Below are positions 11,501 through 26,500 of a stretch of DNA of 64,000 nt, piece by piece; position 1 is the first letter of the stretch; the number at the start of each line of letters is the position of its first letter. The stretch is from Lineus longissimus (Eukaryota > Nemertea > Pilidiophora > Heteronemertea > Lineidae): the NCBI RefSeq assembly GCF_910592395.1, contig NC_088322.1, positions 15,495,431 through 15,559,430 of the forward strand, given 5' to 3'. The notes under the pieces were generated by a model. That model was not told where the DNA came from. It searched no databases and saw only the letters and a program-made list of their open reading frames with translations. The translations under genes were made by a program, and so were the position numbers.

Positions 11501-14500
11501 AAGCCTTTTCTGTGTTTCTGACGCAACCCCTCAAAACAACCTTCATAAGCCAGCCAACCGCCCTGAGGCATTGAACTGGAGCACCCATACATGCAGTGGT
11601 GCCTTCGGTACTTTGCTCAGTTGCCAAACAGGACCTGCCAACCACACAAAGTTAGATACCAGGTTTGGCAAATCAAGTTTGCCAGTCGCATTGAAGGGAG
11701 GGGACTGTGGCAGTTTTCACCATCAGTTTTATTTCACCAGCTTACAATCTTGATCCTTTTGACATGGAACACCAGGTAGCAGCAGTGGTTACTTGCCATC
11801 ACAAAGAAATCGACTAATAGTATTGATGAAAATATATGAGCGCGCCCTTGCATATTTTGCTATAATCAATCTCTCTATTGCTTGTTTTGATTAGTATCAT
11901 CCTATTCTCACCAGGGGGCAACACTGGCAATGTTATTGAATACTTTTATTCATAGATTTGTGCCATTGTATATATATATATTTTAGGAGGAATGTGGAGC
12001 TATATATACCCAAGGAATCTGTCATGATTGAATACCGGTGCCAATTTCCTGATCAGTTTGTTTCTGCTGTGAGTTGATAGGTTTACTCTGTACGTTCTGT
12101 TGAAATTCAAGAAGTGTCCATGGTCCGGGTCCACATCCGTCACCAGCATTGATATTTACTCGGCTGGTTTGTTTGTTTTACCATAAAATCATGATTGGCT
12201 GAGTTAACTGTGGTGGATTGATTGCTGACATTTATATCACATTGGGGGTCATCTCCAGCAAACTTATAGACTTCAAAACCAGAGAGAAAGTCGATTGTCA
12301 CTGAACCCAGTCCGAGTCAAAGTTTGGGTTTTACAGTCTGATATCAACTGCATTATCATCTGACTTCACGCTAAACCCAAGTCGATCCTGAAATCTTTCA
12401 GGAGAATTCAGATGAGCTTCTCATTCAGCTCTCCAACCTGAGCATTTCTGATCCAGTTATAGTCAAACAAACAGACATACGTAAAGTCTCAAAGTGACTG
12501 GAGGTTGAACCAGGGACCTCTTGACTGCAAACCGAGTCAAAGCTACTACATGTACTCCACAGTGCCCCCAGCATCCTATTCTGTAACTTGCTTTGGTATG
12601 AATTGAAAGGAATCTGAAGAGGTTTCGACTCCAGAGGCCAGGCCCACTCAAGAAGCAATCAGAGTCTTCAAAACTGCTTGGAGCATCATTCTGTGACAAC
12701 CTGTAAGTTTTCCATCGAACAGGAATAACACACAACAAAGAGCACAATGTGTTGTGTTCGGCCGTCCTTTGTTGAGACGCCCCCTGCTATCTCACAATGA
12801 GGCTCCACTCGATGGATTACCTGCCGACAATGTCAGCTTATCGAACCAATACAAGATCAGTGTGTGTATCAATAGCCTATGTAATGCAATGTCTGTATAT
12901 ATATGTGCATTCAACTCTGTACTTTGGATTAATATAGGCCTGGGAAAAGACCACTAATAATTCGACACAATTATTCAATTTTGAGAACCAGGATTTAATC
13001 TTCAGGTGGTTTTGTTGTTGTTGTGGCCGGAGGGAGATGTGACTGCCAGTCAGACCTGGCAAATCATGGAAACATCATTGGATTAGTCTCGTGTGTGAAC
13101 AGATGACCAGCTCTGCTGAAATTCTTCAGCGTCTTTTAAAGTCAGGATATTGACCTTTCATGTTTGGATCAAATTTACGCACCGGTTCCATTTTTACCAC
13201 TTGACTAGTTGTCATTTGTCGTCCCGTGGACTGTCGTTTTGTCCACTGACTGTTCAAATGTGTGCGGGTGGACAAAAGTAGTAATGGACTAGCTGGGTGT
13301 GCAGTCCATTGGCAGTTTTAATCAGGAGGTGGAAGTTAATGTTGTGAGTGAAATACCTGTTGTATTGTGACGTCCTTTAGGAGTTGTCACTGTATTCTGA
13401 TCATGACCACTGGATATCCCAAAATAGACAAAAAGCAAATTGGATGAAATTTGTAAACAGATTCGGCAGACTGCATGTCTGCTCCAATGAACTAGCTGAT
13501 CATCAGATTTGGTAGGTTGTGTTGGGCCTAAACTCTCAATAACATTGGAGTATCAAATTGTATGTGAGTTTGTGCCATGTTGATTGTCAAATCCGTCCAT
13601 AAACTTTTGAACTCACAAGGTACACTGCTAATGCCCATTCGTTCGGAAGAAATAGTGATTAACAGTGTTCTACTATAAAATTTGGCAAATATTCTCAAAC
13701 TTGATAGATTAACGGTCAGTTATGTATTGTTGACTGGATGAGTTTTTATGGAAGGCTCATAATATCACAAATCCAAAATTGACGGGCCACAAATGTGTTA
13801 CTCTTGGAGTCCGTCAAAATGTCACCGAGCTCTTGATGACAAGCATAGCATGTCGTATGATGAAGAGGCGGAGCTTGTAAATCAACGATGTCGGCGAGAT
13901 AGTCGTCTTGGGCGGGAAATAGAATGTATCCATGACAACGAGTGTTACGAGAACGACGGCCATGATGAAGGTAGGAACTCTTCTGCTTATGGCGGTAGAA
14001 CTCTCTTAGAGGAGGGTTGTTATAAAAGATGAAAGATGTTTTTTAGTGAAATATGCTCATCAAAATAGGGAAATATATCATGGAGTACATCATGCATACA
14101 TTTTATGGGTCTGTCAGGAGTTGTTTGGGTGTCGTTACTTGAACTCGAGGCTCTGGTCCGTCTCCTGGCTCGAGGCTGTTGAATGAGCAAATGGTCTAAA
14201 ATCAGGAGTCTGGGTTATCCTTGGGCTGAGGTCCTTTTGAACGCAACGTTGGAAAGTAGGCAACCATTGAAAAGGAGTGTCCTTTTTCCCAGAACAGTGT
14301 GAGCCATTCACTGTCTAATCCTGTCCCAACAATCAACTGGTTGAATACTGACTGTTATCTCTCCACTATGGTCATGAAGGTCGAATTATAAAACAGTTCT
14401 GAGAAAATCTTTTAAAATTTTTAGATTTTATTTTTTTTTAGAAAACAGATAACTTAAAGACGACTGGGTCAGGAATTTATGTATACAACTCGAGTACAAA

Positions 14501-17500
14501 AAACATTGTGTATGTGTTGTATAATGTAATTGTAAAGGCTATTCAGGTATTTGCTGTATAAAATATCTGGCATAGCTCTCAGGAATATTTGGTGTACAAT
14601 AGGCCCTAATAAAGGAAGGTCAAGTACTTTGAAAAAATCTCTATGCCAAATCCTCAAGTTTGTTTCTATTGAGTGTTCTTGACTCTCAAGTAGAATTGTA
14701 CGTGTTTGGGTGAAAAAATGTCAGGGCATATGTGACTCGCTCTACCAAAACTAGACGCTTGTCGCATCTGAACTCGACAGGTTGATACGGACTTGTTGTT
14801 CATTTCCCTATTGTAGACCTTTTGTGAAGTCTATTACAAACTGATTTGGTCACATTTCACAAAAGGTCTACAATAGGGAAATGAACAACAAGTCCGTATC
14901 AACCTGTCAAGTTCAGATGCGACAAGCGCCTAGTTTTGGTAGAGCGAGTCACATTTGAGCTTGGAAATCTGAATCATCCAGCTTGCATTTATTCTTCATG
15001 CATTTCAATATTGTAATGACAATAGAACCTCTTCATTGAGGACACCTTGGTACTGACAAATCCTGTCCTTGATCGTCATGTCCTGATGACAGAGGTCAAG
15101 TTGTGTATTAGAAACTACCAATTGGGACCGTAATCACGATCTCTAATAGAGGGGTTGTCCTGTAAATAGAGGTTGCAGCTAAGGGAGGTTCCACTGTATA
15201 TCTCGCATACACACTGAATCAGCATTGTCTCCAGTTCTGACTCCATGTTGTCTCACATGGCAGCACACCTGCCACCATATTGTCTGCCGGATACACATGG
15301 CAGTCGCAGATCGCAGACAAAACAGTTGTCTTTCCTTGCATACATTGCTCAGTGTGCATGTAATGTTTGAGAATCAAGGACAGTTATTAAGCAAAACCCG
15401 TCTTTACTGTGATTATGTTGAGCTGTTTGGCAAAAATCAATCAATCATTGTCAGTATTTTGTGCGATGCAAATTAGTAATTAACTCGGGTGTTCTTATTG
15501 AGATATTTATTGAGTGCATTGAAGCCTGCTTTTGGATGATAAGGACTTCGCTGTGACACTTTGTAAATGAATTGCCAGTCAAGTGAAGAAACTTGTCCAA
15601 GATCACAAGTAATGATCTCATTGTCAAAATGTACCAGAGATATCAGGTACCTAGCAAACCACACTGCTTCTCTAATGAGGTCAGACGATGCTCAGTTGTG
15701 ATGTGACCTACAAACGTCCTTCCTCCTACTGCCGTCACCAGAGACCCAATCAGACATCAATCGATACCATGTACTATTTACCGATTGATTTCCTCAAGTC
15801 TTGCATGAAAATACCTGCTCCACCCAGATCAAATATACCCTGCAGACAATTTGATGAACAACGGCTGTGGTCCATATTAGATTTTTGGCTGGCTGCTTTT
15901 GACCAAATGTTTTTTTCCTTATTACACTGGCGAGTCGAGATTCCTCATGTTTTGAGTCTGTTTTGTACCCCGATGTGGTGAAATCAGTTTCACTGAGGGC
16001 TACCTTTTGCCCATCAGCTCTGAAACCTGTCTCTAACAATATTGCTGCAGATTTGGCCAATCTAAATTTAATTGCCGATTTTAAATTGCTTGTTCACAAG
16101 AGAATTCAGCCCAGAATGTATTGAACATTTCTTAATGACTGATCAACGACTTTGGTTTAGTTCTTCTTCACGACTCAAGTTGGCAGCACCAGTTTTCTTG
16201 TCCCAAGCCCTGGGAAATAAGCCACTTTCTTCTTTGTAGCGTAGGCAGTTGCAAAAGGTAACTGGTTTGAAGAAGAGGCTATGCTGCTGCAGGGTTCTGT
16301 CCCATGAGATATATCACTGAAATGGTGTACACTCTTTACCCATACTGACACATTATCAGGATATGATATCTTGATGTTGAGGTTTTTTTGACGTTGACCA
16401 CATCAATGACATGTATAATGATGACACATACATCTGTCTATACTTGACATCTCAATGTGGTCCTCAGTCTGATTTGTCTGTTTACAATGGTAGATTCGAT
16501 CATCTTGAGACATTTCATATTCCAATCTTGATAATCAGATCTTAATTGCTTTTGTTGTCGTGTGGGTCAAATGTTTGATCAATTGGTTTGTTGACATTTT
16601 GAGCTTCATCTGATGTCACTTGAACTCAAACACCATAACTGATATCAGTAGTGTAAAGGACGTCAATTGAATAACTCACAATCAATTCGTTTGTAGTCAT
16701 TAGTTATTCCTACAGGTGGCTCTGGAAGAGCAGTCAATACTCTTCTGCGTCACAACCCTACTTCTCTTTCTGCAGCATTCACTCACGATTCATCAAATTT
16801 CCAATCAGCAAAGCATCTCGATCCGAGTGTTCACACCGCATCCTACTCTGCCTGATCAAGTGAACACCATACATTTCATCTTCTGAGCTGCGTTGACAAC
16901 TGCCTGGGGTTCTGCTGTTATTGGTGAAATGCTGACGTCAGCATACGTCTTTGTACTAGAGAACCTCCATATTAAATGCTTGTTGTATCTTCTGAGGAAA
17001 CCTTTTGCAAGGACCGATGCCGCTCTTAGTTGAGAGATTTCTTGATCACAGATGTCACTTTTAGTAGAAATGACTAATTTGGGGACAAAAATTATGTCCT
17101 GCTGGAAAGGTGGCCGTTAAGCGGGGTTCCTTTGATCTACTTGCTAGAAAGTAAATGCCTTCCTTGCCAAGTTGCTCTCAGCTAGGGGCGTGGCTATCCC
17201 CTAAGATGTCAGCGTCAACCAACCATACATTTAATCCATCGCCATCGGTTGCTGCAGTCAATAACTTGTTCGTCAGATACCCAGGAGCATGTCATCGCGC
17301 ATGGATTCGGTTGCTATGGCATTTTGGGATTGATCAGCAAAGTGATTGAATATGCGTCGCGGACAACAAGTGAACAGTTCTGATCGATAATCGTGAACAG
17401 AATATTGGCGTAAACACCTTTTGTGGCTTCCTTCCTTACTTCTGTTGCTTCAGTCTCCTGGGTTTGTTGTGTAGACAATCTTTGTGACTTACAAGCTGAA

Positions 17501-20500
17501 GGTTGCTATCTGTTGACTTGGATAACATTTTGAAGGAATTTGTTGTGTATCATCTTTGACGAATTCAATTTTCGATTGGTTTGAGTGGATAGAGACTTAG
17601 GAACTGCTCTTCAGCTGAGAATCATTGGCTACTGACTGACTTTCTAACACATTTCATGGAGTTTCTGTCACGGTTGTCCACAACTTATTAGCAATGAGTG
17701 CTAGTCACAAAAAACTTTCATGAAATCAACAACTTGAGGTGACTTTTCCCCAGACTATCTAATGAAACTGTGTTGTGTTCGTCGCATTTGGTCCTGATTC
17801 TTCCGCGGTTTGTCAACTGGTTTCTATCTTCTACAGCCATCACATCAGCTAATGAACTCAGACTGACGGAAAAATGGATACTGACTGCGGCGCAGTTTCT
17901 CTGGCAAAGTCGACAGATAATCTCGAGAACTTTTTTGTGTTCACAATACTGGATTACCTCTGAGAGCACTCTGGTCTCCTAACAAACTCAATCTCTGGCA
18001 GTTACAGTGAAAACACAATCTTTTGGATTGATCAGTTAATGACTGCCTTTGGTACTTGGTGGACTCAACAACCTTGAGGCCTTCACTACGTGGATCTCTT
18101 TGTCTATTTCTGCTACTTTTCCCAGTCTACCAGATCGCCCCTGCCGATTTTGAAGATTATCTCAAAATGAGTCTCAAGAAGACGTTCACCTTGAACTTTG
18201 ATATTCCTCGACAGCTTCCGACCTACAAGGAGGTGACAAGTTCCAGGTTTTATAACTTGGCTCACAAATATAATCACCATCTTGATCAGAATGCTAACAC
18301 AAGTAAGTACGGAAAGATTTCGCTGTGTCTGTGATCATTTGTATGATGTCAAAATGTGTGTATTACTGCAACGATTTAAGGCCAGAATGGATGTAAAATT
18401 GCTATCTGATTGCTTGTAGATTCTTGGTAGGGCCTCAGGCTCAGGTGTTATTGGATGGCCATCAAGGTGAAGAGACTTGCCAAAGGTTACAAGTTGTGTG
18501 TCAGTGTTGGGTGTCTTCACTATCTGTCTTGATTCATATTGAAAACACATCATATCTCGCTACACCAGGGCGTATGCTATTCCAACAGAAAATATTGATT
18601 TTCTCATCTTGTTTATATCAAAACTTGCATTTTTACCCAGGATTCTGAAGTTTTGACGTTGGCCATGATTAAAAACAGATGTCTATCCTGCAATTTGATT
18701 GGTTGATCCCAGCGGATTTGTTTTCTCATTTTTTATCCGCCGGTTCGCGGAATTGTCGGGATTAGGTTTTCTCATATCGGGTACGGATTTTGAGGAAGCG
18801 TTTTGATTGGTTGTTGTAAATTTGTGTGATAATTGTCTGGAGATGGTCTGTAGATCGAATCTTGTGGGAAATGGATTTCAGTTTTGAAACCAGCCACTAG
18901 GTGATGCTGTTCACCCTCTGAATCCAGATATATTGATTTTTGCCTTCATATTGAAATCCCGTTCAATAACTACACCCAGCGTCCACCATAATTACGCCAT
19001 CGTTGACTCATGTTATAATAACTCATGAATATGTATGGATTCTCTAACTCAGCTCGCGCTCCAAGCTCTACTGCTCAATGAGTCGTGTACATGTATAGTG
19101 TATTGTGTGAACATACATAGAGTGAACAGACAGTTCACTGTGGGAACAAGTAGGTCTTTCCGGTATGTGATCAGGCATATGATTATGGCGGCTAATGACC
19201 AATCGGTATTCACACAGTCACAGTGAATGAGTGGATATTGTGTACATCATATAGGCCTCTGTACAATGACATTGGGAGTGGAGGCCAGGTTCAGAACAAT
19301 AGCGTTATCTTGGGCTTGAATGAATAATATTCAGAGGATATATGAACAATTTAAAGTCCTGTTTTGTTGCTAATTAGCTGTTGGCTATTGTGTAGACATT
19401 TTACAATCAATCAAACATTTATTCGACCTTGAAGCAACTGGAATTCATTTCAGTTTGACTGAAAAGTGAGGCAATCTCTACTATAGGTTGGCGTGATTGA
19501 GTGAAAGCATGCTGGATTCTATTGATTGTGAGAGTGGATTTAGCATCCGCTGCAACATGCCGACTGACTTGTAAGACTCGCCGAGTAACCTGACCTGATA
19601 CCATATTACTGGTTAACGATGTTTGCTATGTTAGCTATGCAGACGATACCTTACCACATACACAGCCCATCCCTCAGCTTGCACAGTCGCTGTATTATGC
19701 AAAGGATGTACCGGCCAGTGATGTACGAGAATACTCAACTGTTCAAATTATGAAATGATGATTTGTGTTCGAATTTGAAATAATTGGAATAATTGCGATG
19801 ACCGTTGCATGTTCTGATATACATAGGATAAGTGGATACCGTTGCATGTCTACAAAATGGACGACATACTGATACTTTAGACAAAGATTGTGACGATATC
19901 ATTGGAATGTACATGTATTATTACGAGAATCATTGTTTCTAGCAGGAGTAGTTACTAAAGTGGACTGTTATACAATGGCCAACAATACTGATGGCCTTGA
20001 CCCTCCTCCAGAGGAGAGTTTGGAGGAATTTTACGGGAATTATGTGGCGTGTAAGTATGGTTGTAAACCTCTGATTTGAGATTCTGAGATTTCGATCTTT
20101 GTTTGATATCAAATTGATGCGAGGTTACGTGTTTTCTTCTCGATTGAGGTTGAACAGACGCTATTGCCAACTGACCAATGCATGCAAGCAGTCTGGTGTA
20201 TCTGGCATATGGTTTCATGAAACATTCCGTAAGGTCTGATTCAGTCGAGAACGTTCTATAGCCATGCAGCGAAATGTATTGATGTATTACTGTTAGCCAT
20301 AATCATGGATGAAGTCAAGGTGAAGTGTTCATTGATGCATGGACAACTCAAATATTTCAATTTAAATTCAGACATTTGAAACAGGATGTGAAAAGCTTTT
20401 TAAAAATGTAGCCATTTTGTTGTCATATGGGTGAAGTCGGGTCATGTCTCTCTGCCCTGGGAATATATTTATCTTGGGTTTATATAAGTTCATCGGCCCA

Positions 20501-23500
20501 GTTTTAGCAATCATATAATCGAGGGGACGACAGCTGTGAACATTCGGTGGGTGAGCACCGCCGGTGTCATTGATGGAAGTTGGATTTGACGTCCTTTGAC
20601 ATTTTCGCTGACGATAGTCAAACTCATGCACTGTCCAAACGTAATTATACTTCAGTGCTGATTCAGTGTGATATAACGCCATTGCTCTGTCCTTCGGTTG
20701 TATCCTGTTGTTACGAATGTCCCAGAGACAGCCATGCCAGTTTCAAAGGTCAAATATGATCCTGGTAAGTCAACAATTGTACCCCTGTCATCACTCTGGT
20801 TTGGTCAGTTCACCTTGACATGAAATTCAAAGTTTGATTTCCTGTGAGAGCTTTCTTTCTCAATGCGTTCTGTTGGCCCAGGGTCTTCAAGGGATGTCAA
20901 GGAGCTCTACTGAGCCTGAACCTTTGAGCTCTAACAGCCTGGGAATATATTATTCAAATAAATGCCTGCTGTATAATATAAATAAGTACACATGCCTACG
21001 GCTGCTAATGACTGACTATTCATAATTCATGCCCAATAATGCAACCAGCCGTCTGGTTTAAATTGAAAAATATTTGTCATACCAAGCTATAAGTTTTAGC
21101 CAGCTGTAGACAGAATTTACATTACAGTTTATAGTACATTTCAAACATGTTGTTGTTGGTGTATTTCTGATATGAATATATATGCAAGGCATCCAGCAGC
21201 CATTAAAATTCAGATTTTCGTACTTTTATCTTGGACTTCTCGAGCTATTCTAATGTTATTATGATGGTACTGGCATAACAGATGTGTTTGCAGATTCCTC
21301 TTGTGGCTAACTAGCCCAATCCATGCCTAATCCATGCCTAATCCAAGCTAATTGGCTTGTGTTGTAAAGTCCTCTTATACTCCTTCACAGTTGGGTGCCT
21401 CATTAACATTATGTGTTGGGTGCCTCATTAACATTATGTGTTGTGACAAACACATTGACAACAAAAGACTTGGTGATTTGTTGATACTTCTGAAAGAAGA
21501 GTAAAACTTGAGTTGATGAAGTTCTTTAGATTGATCTGAAGTTCCTTTGGTTTCAGATTTGCTAATGGAAGTCATTTTGAGTGACCAGCAATATGATCTA
21601 CTTTTTGGTAATTTGACAGCGGTTATCTCTGACATGGCAAGACACCACTTGACTGTTATAATTGTTACTGGGAGGATATTATTATCAAAGTGTGTTTCCC
21701 AAGGACTCACGACACCTCTGAATCGAAGTATTGCCCCTCGCGTTGTAATGGAGCTCCTGCTGCTAAGGTATTCATGACTGGTTTAGGTGTCGGATCCAAC
21801 GGTATTGATCCCTGGACCTTATAACATCAACGTTGGTGGTGAGATGTATGTAATGCTAGCATCACACTGCTCCATCCAGTGAGCTATTTATATGCCTTCA
21901 TGTTTTTCTCGCTGTGAAGTGTTTGTGCTGTTTTAGTCAGGCCCGGACAGTCAAGAGGTTTGGACTAGGTCCAGTTTGTGCGGAGAGATTTACGACTGCA
22001 TAGTTTTCTGTGACGATAGCTGGTTTTGCAATCAATTCTGATGAACTTGTGTCTGTGTGACCTCTTCATATGGTTTATGGTCAACATCAGGGAGGATAAA
22101 TCAGCATATAGGCGATATTTTATCTCAATTTTGACCTCTTCCTGGTTCCTGCACCAGTCTGGCCAGGTTTAGATAACATGTGACATGCAAACAAAATGGC
22201 CGAGGGACAAGATAAGGATTTGTCTATCGAGGATGTGATGTACATTTATGGAGGTATGGTAGTCTGTGGTGTCGGATTGATGTTCTTGCCTTCTGCACCG
22301 CAGTTTGTGTTTATCAGACGGTGTATTTCAATATGCATGGTAAAGTGTCCAGGAGTACCATCGTACCTCATGATGTTGTGTATGACTGGTAATGCTTTGT
22401 AACTGCTGGCAGTAATACTGTCTTCAGTAGTTCATAGACTTTGTATATGTCTGTGTCGGCTTGCACTGACTAACCACAGATTTCAAGGAAAAGAAACAGG
22501 AAATGAATTTGTCAACAGGAAAATTAGGCCTGGCCTAATTAGTACTGAGAGATTGGTGCTGTGATAAACATTCGATCTCAGTTTATTCTGATATCAGAAT
22601 TTTCTTTTCAGACATTTTCTTGTGATTATAGGCCTTTTTACACGGTGCTGGTTCAAGACAACCCTCCTGAACCGTCACGAGGCGTGTTCGGTTCAGGACG
22701 GTTCATTTCGCTTTTACACGGGGACGGTTCGACGATCTGGCCTCGATCCGGCTCCAGGCCGGTTCGTCACTAACATCGTCAATTGGTGGCGCTGATCAAT
22801 CCTGCTGGCGGTGGAGCTACGAAAATATCACAACAACAAATAATACAAAATGGTTTACGATGGCGCCGGTGAGATGCAGAGTTTTTGCTTTGTACACAGC
22901 ATTTGTATGGAAAGAAAGCTCTTGCTCTCGATAAATTGAAGATTTCACAGCAGTTTCTTTCCGCGGAAAATTTCATGCCAGGAACACGGCAGCTATTCCC
23001 GCGAATGACGTCACGCGAGTACCGTGTGCAAACCGGCTCGGAGCCGGTTCGCTTTTACACGCATAAATAAACCCTCCTCCACCGGCCTACACCGGCCTGC
23101 ACCGACCCGAGACCGGCGATCGGAACCCGCCTCGGACCAGGAGGGTTCAGGACGGTAGGTTCGCTTTTACACGAGGGAAAATAAACCGGCTGGTACCTGA
23201 ACTAGTCTCGATCCGGCTTGAACCCGCACCGTGTAAAAACGCCTTATGACTCCTCTAATACGATTTCAATGATCCATTCTTTTTGATACCAAACTGTCAA
23301 GAAAATAAAACATGGATGATAATCGCCTTCTCATGTTTTTCTCTTTCCAGCTCTGTGCGGAGTGCGTGTGAGCCAGATGACTAAAACGTACAATGATGTC
23401 GAAGCCGTGACAAGACTATTGGAAGAGGTAAGATGCATTCTGGGAAAAATGAACATCTTGTCGGCAATCTCCCAAGCAATGTAGAGAATTAGACTTGGCA

Positions 23501-26500
23501 TTAGCTGACTGGGAGCAGTGATTATGTTACTCTGCAGCAGACGTTAAGATTAAGTTGACGGACTAATATCCGGAACATCATGAGTGGGCTACCTAGCGCT
23601 GACACATCGCTTGTGACCGTGGGCAAATCACTTTTGTTAATCTTTGAATGAAGGTGTTCTTCGTACCTGGCGCCTATGCCAGTACAAGCGTAAGAGCTCA
23701 TCCAACTCATGATTATGAGTATATTGTGATGGACAACTCTTCCCTGACTCAAGGGTTATAACCCAAATTGGTGCACAACCATAGTGGCATGAAATACCCA
23801 CAAGAACAAACAAGGAGGATGGCCAACTAATTGCCTGGCTCGTTATGTTCTAGAGTTGATCCCATGATCCAGCTTATTTCAGAACCAGACAACGCAATCC
23901 CACCTTGGAACTGATACATCTATTGTATTGTCGTAGCGTTACTATGGAAACGAGCATCAGAGTTGGCCTGATGGCATTATCCACCCCTGTTTGATCCTGT
24001 TTCCTAGAAACACGCAGATAAACATTTTTTGATCAGATTCAGAATAAAAACATCTTGATGAAAATAGTGTAACCTTCATATTATGCCCGTAATATCAAAG
24101 GTGGTTGGGTGTTTTATACACGGCTACCTTTGCTAGTCTTGGCAACTTGCCCAATGGCAAAAAAATGTGGAAAATATTATCATGGTATGTTTACATGTGA
24201 TTGGTAAGATGATATTCATACAAATGCAATATGGTGCCCAGGGTTGATTTGAAAAGGCCGCTCTTTGTTGGTTCTTGCTACCCATGACGTCTGCTCAATG
24301 TCGTTGCTGTCGTCTGCTCATGTTTGGTGATGTCGTCTGCTCATGTTTGGTGATGTCATCTGCTCATGTTTGGTGATGTCATCTGCTAATGTTTGGTGAT
24401 GTCGTCTGCTCATGTTTGGTGATGTCATCTGCTCATGTTTGGTGATGTCGTTTGCTCATGTTTGGTGATGTCGTCTGCTCATGTTTGGTGATGTCATCTG
24501 CTCATGTTTGGTGATGTCGTCTGCTCATGTTTGGTGATGTCGTCTGCTCATGTTTGGTGATGTCATCTGCTCATGTTTGGTGATGTCATCTGCTCATGTT
24601 TGGTGATGTCATCTGCTCATGTTTGGTGATGTCATCTGCTCATGTTTGGTGATGTCGTCTGCTCATGTTTGGTGATGTCATCTGCTCATGTTTGGTGATA
24701 TCGTCTGCTCATGTTTGGTGATATCGTCTGCTCATGTTTGGTGATGTCGTCTGCTCATGTTTGGTTATGTCGTCTGCTCATGTTTGGTGATATCGTCTGC
24801 TCATGTTTGATGATGTCGTCTGCTCATGTTTGTGGTTTCCTTGTCTTAACAGAAAGAGCGTGACTTGGAAATTGCTGCCCGTATTGGTCAGTCGTTGTTG
24901 GAGAAAAATCGCGACATCCAGGAGAAGAATGCGACGTTAGAGGACGATGTGCGATATGCGTTGGAACAAGTGAATCAACTTCGCCATGAGGTGCAGATGA
25001 AAGATGACCTTCTGCAGATTTATACACATGATTTAGAAGGTGGAGACTCACCAGGGTAAGTCTGACCTTGACTCCGAAATCATCTGATTCATACAGGCGA
25101 CTTATGGACCGACGGATTCATCAACCTGAATTGAAGATACTCCTCAGCTGAACAGTCACATGCTCATTTCAAACCAAAGCAAAACAACTGACAAGTGTTA
25201 GAACCAGAGATATGTTCAACCACTTTGCACCTACCAGTCCACTTGAGCTCTTATACCCTCACACTAACAGTCACGAGCCAAAGTATTGCTGCTCGAGTTG
25301 ATGCAGACTTGAGCTCTTATACCCTCACACTCACAGTCACGAGCCCAAGTATTGCTGCTCGAGTGGATTCAGACTTGGAGAACTTTTGATAATTTCTTTT
25401 TGAAACTTGTTTTCCAGTGATCACCATGGCCTGCTCAGTTTGTTTCACCTTGAGAATCTCCAGTCGAAGGTCAAGGATCTGGAAGAAGACAACTTACAGC
25501 TCAGAGCTGAGGTAAAGATATTTCAGAATAGATACAGTAGAACCTCTCTATTAAGGACACCCTTGGGACTGTCAAGTGTCTTTAGCTAGAGAGGTGTCCA
25601 TATTACAGAGGTCAAGTTGTATGGAAATAACTGATTTTGGACCAAAACTAGTGTCCTTTATGATTTAGATTTGTGCAATATGTTAGGAACGGTGTATGGT
25701 CCATATTGTTGGTTCAGTTCCTTCTCCAACTCATCGCTTGTGACCTTTGGACAATTGATTTACCTCTATTGCCTTCTGTACTTCTGTCTTTTTCCTACAA
25801 CAGAGGTTCCAGCAGCAGGTTAGATCATGGCATAGTGTAGGGGAAACAAGCCATGGCTGTTGACCTGGGAAATATGTATTCCCCATCTTTATCATCGCTA
25901 AAGAAAATAACCGTAACATCTCTCTTTTACAGTCTGCCGAGTTGAAAACAGAAACATGTGATTATGAAGAAAAGGAGGCTCAGTTGGTGAAGGACTGTGT
26001 CCGGCAGCTGTCTGAGGCGAATGCCCATGTGAAGGTGCTGGCTGAGGATCTCGGTAAGAAGACAGACTCGTACCTCAGCCAGCAGGAGGAGATCACCAAC
26101 CTTCTGGCTAAAGTCTGCAACTTGGAGGCGAAGATTAAAAAGGTGAGTGATTTGGTGTTATTAAAATAAGGCTTTAGAGAGTGTCTCCATCTGATGGTGG
26201 CTTTGTTACTCATTTCCTTGTGCTTTCTTGTGATCGAAGTGTTATTTTCATTTCAAAGTCCATCAAAGAAAACATTGTGAAGAAACGTTGGTTTGAGAAT
26301 GTTTCATAATGGTGACCTCAGTTTCTAAAACCTTTTTCAAAATGTTTCGGAACTTTTTCAGCTGACGATCGAAAATGCGGAGATGCAGAGCCACCTACAG
26401 GCTGCACAACACTCACAGCATCAGCTCACGTCCGAGATTCTCGACCTCCAGGACAAGTGTAATGAATACGTTGAACTTTTATCAAGTGCAAATGAAGAGA

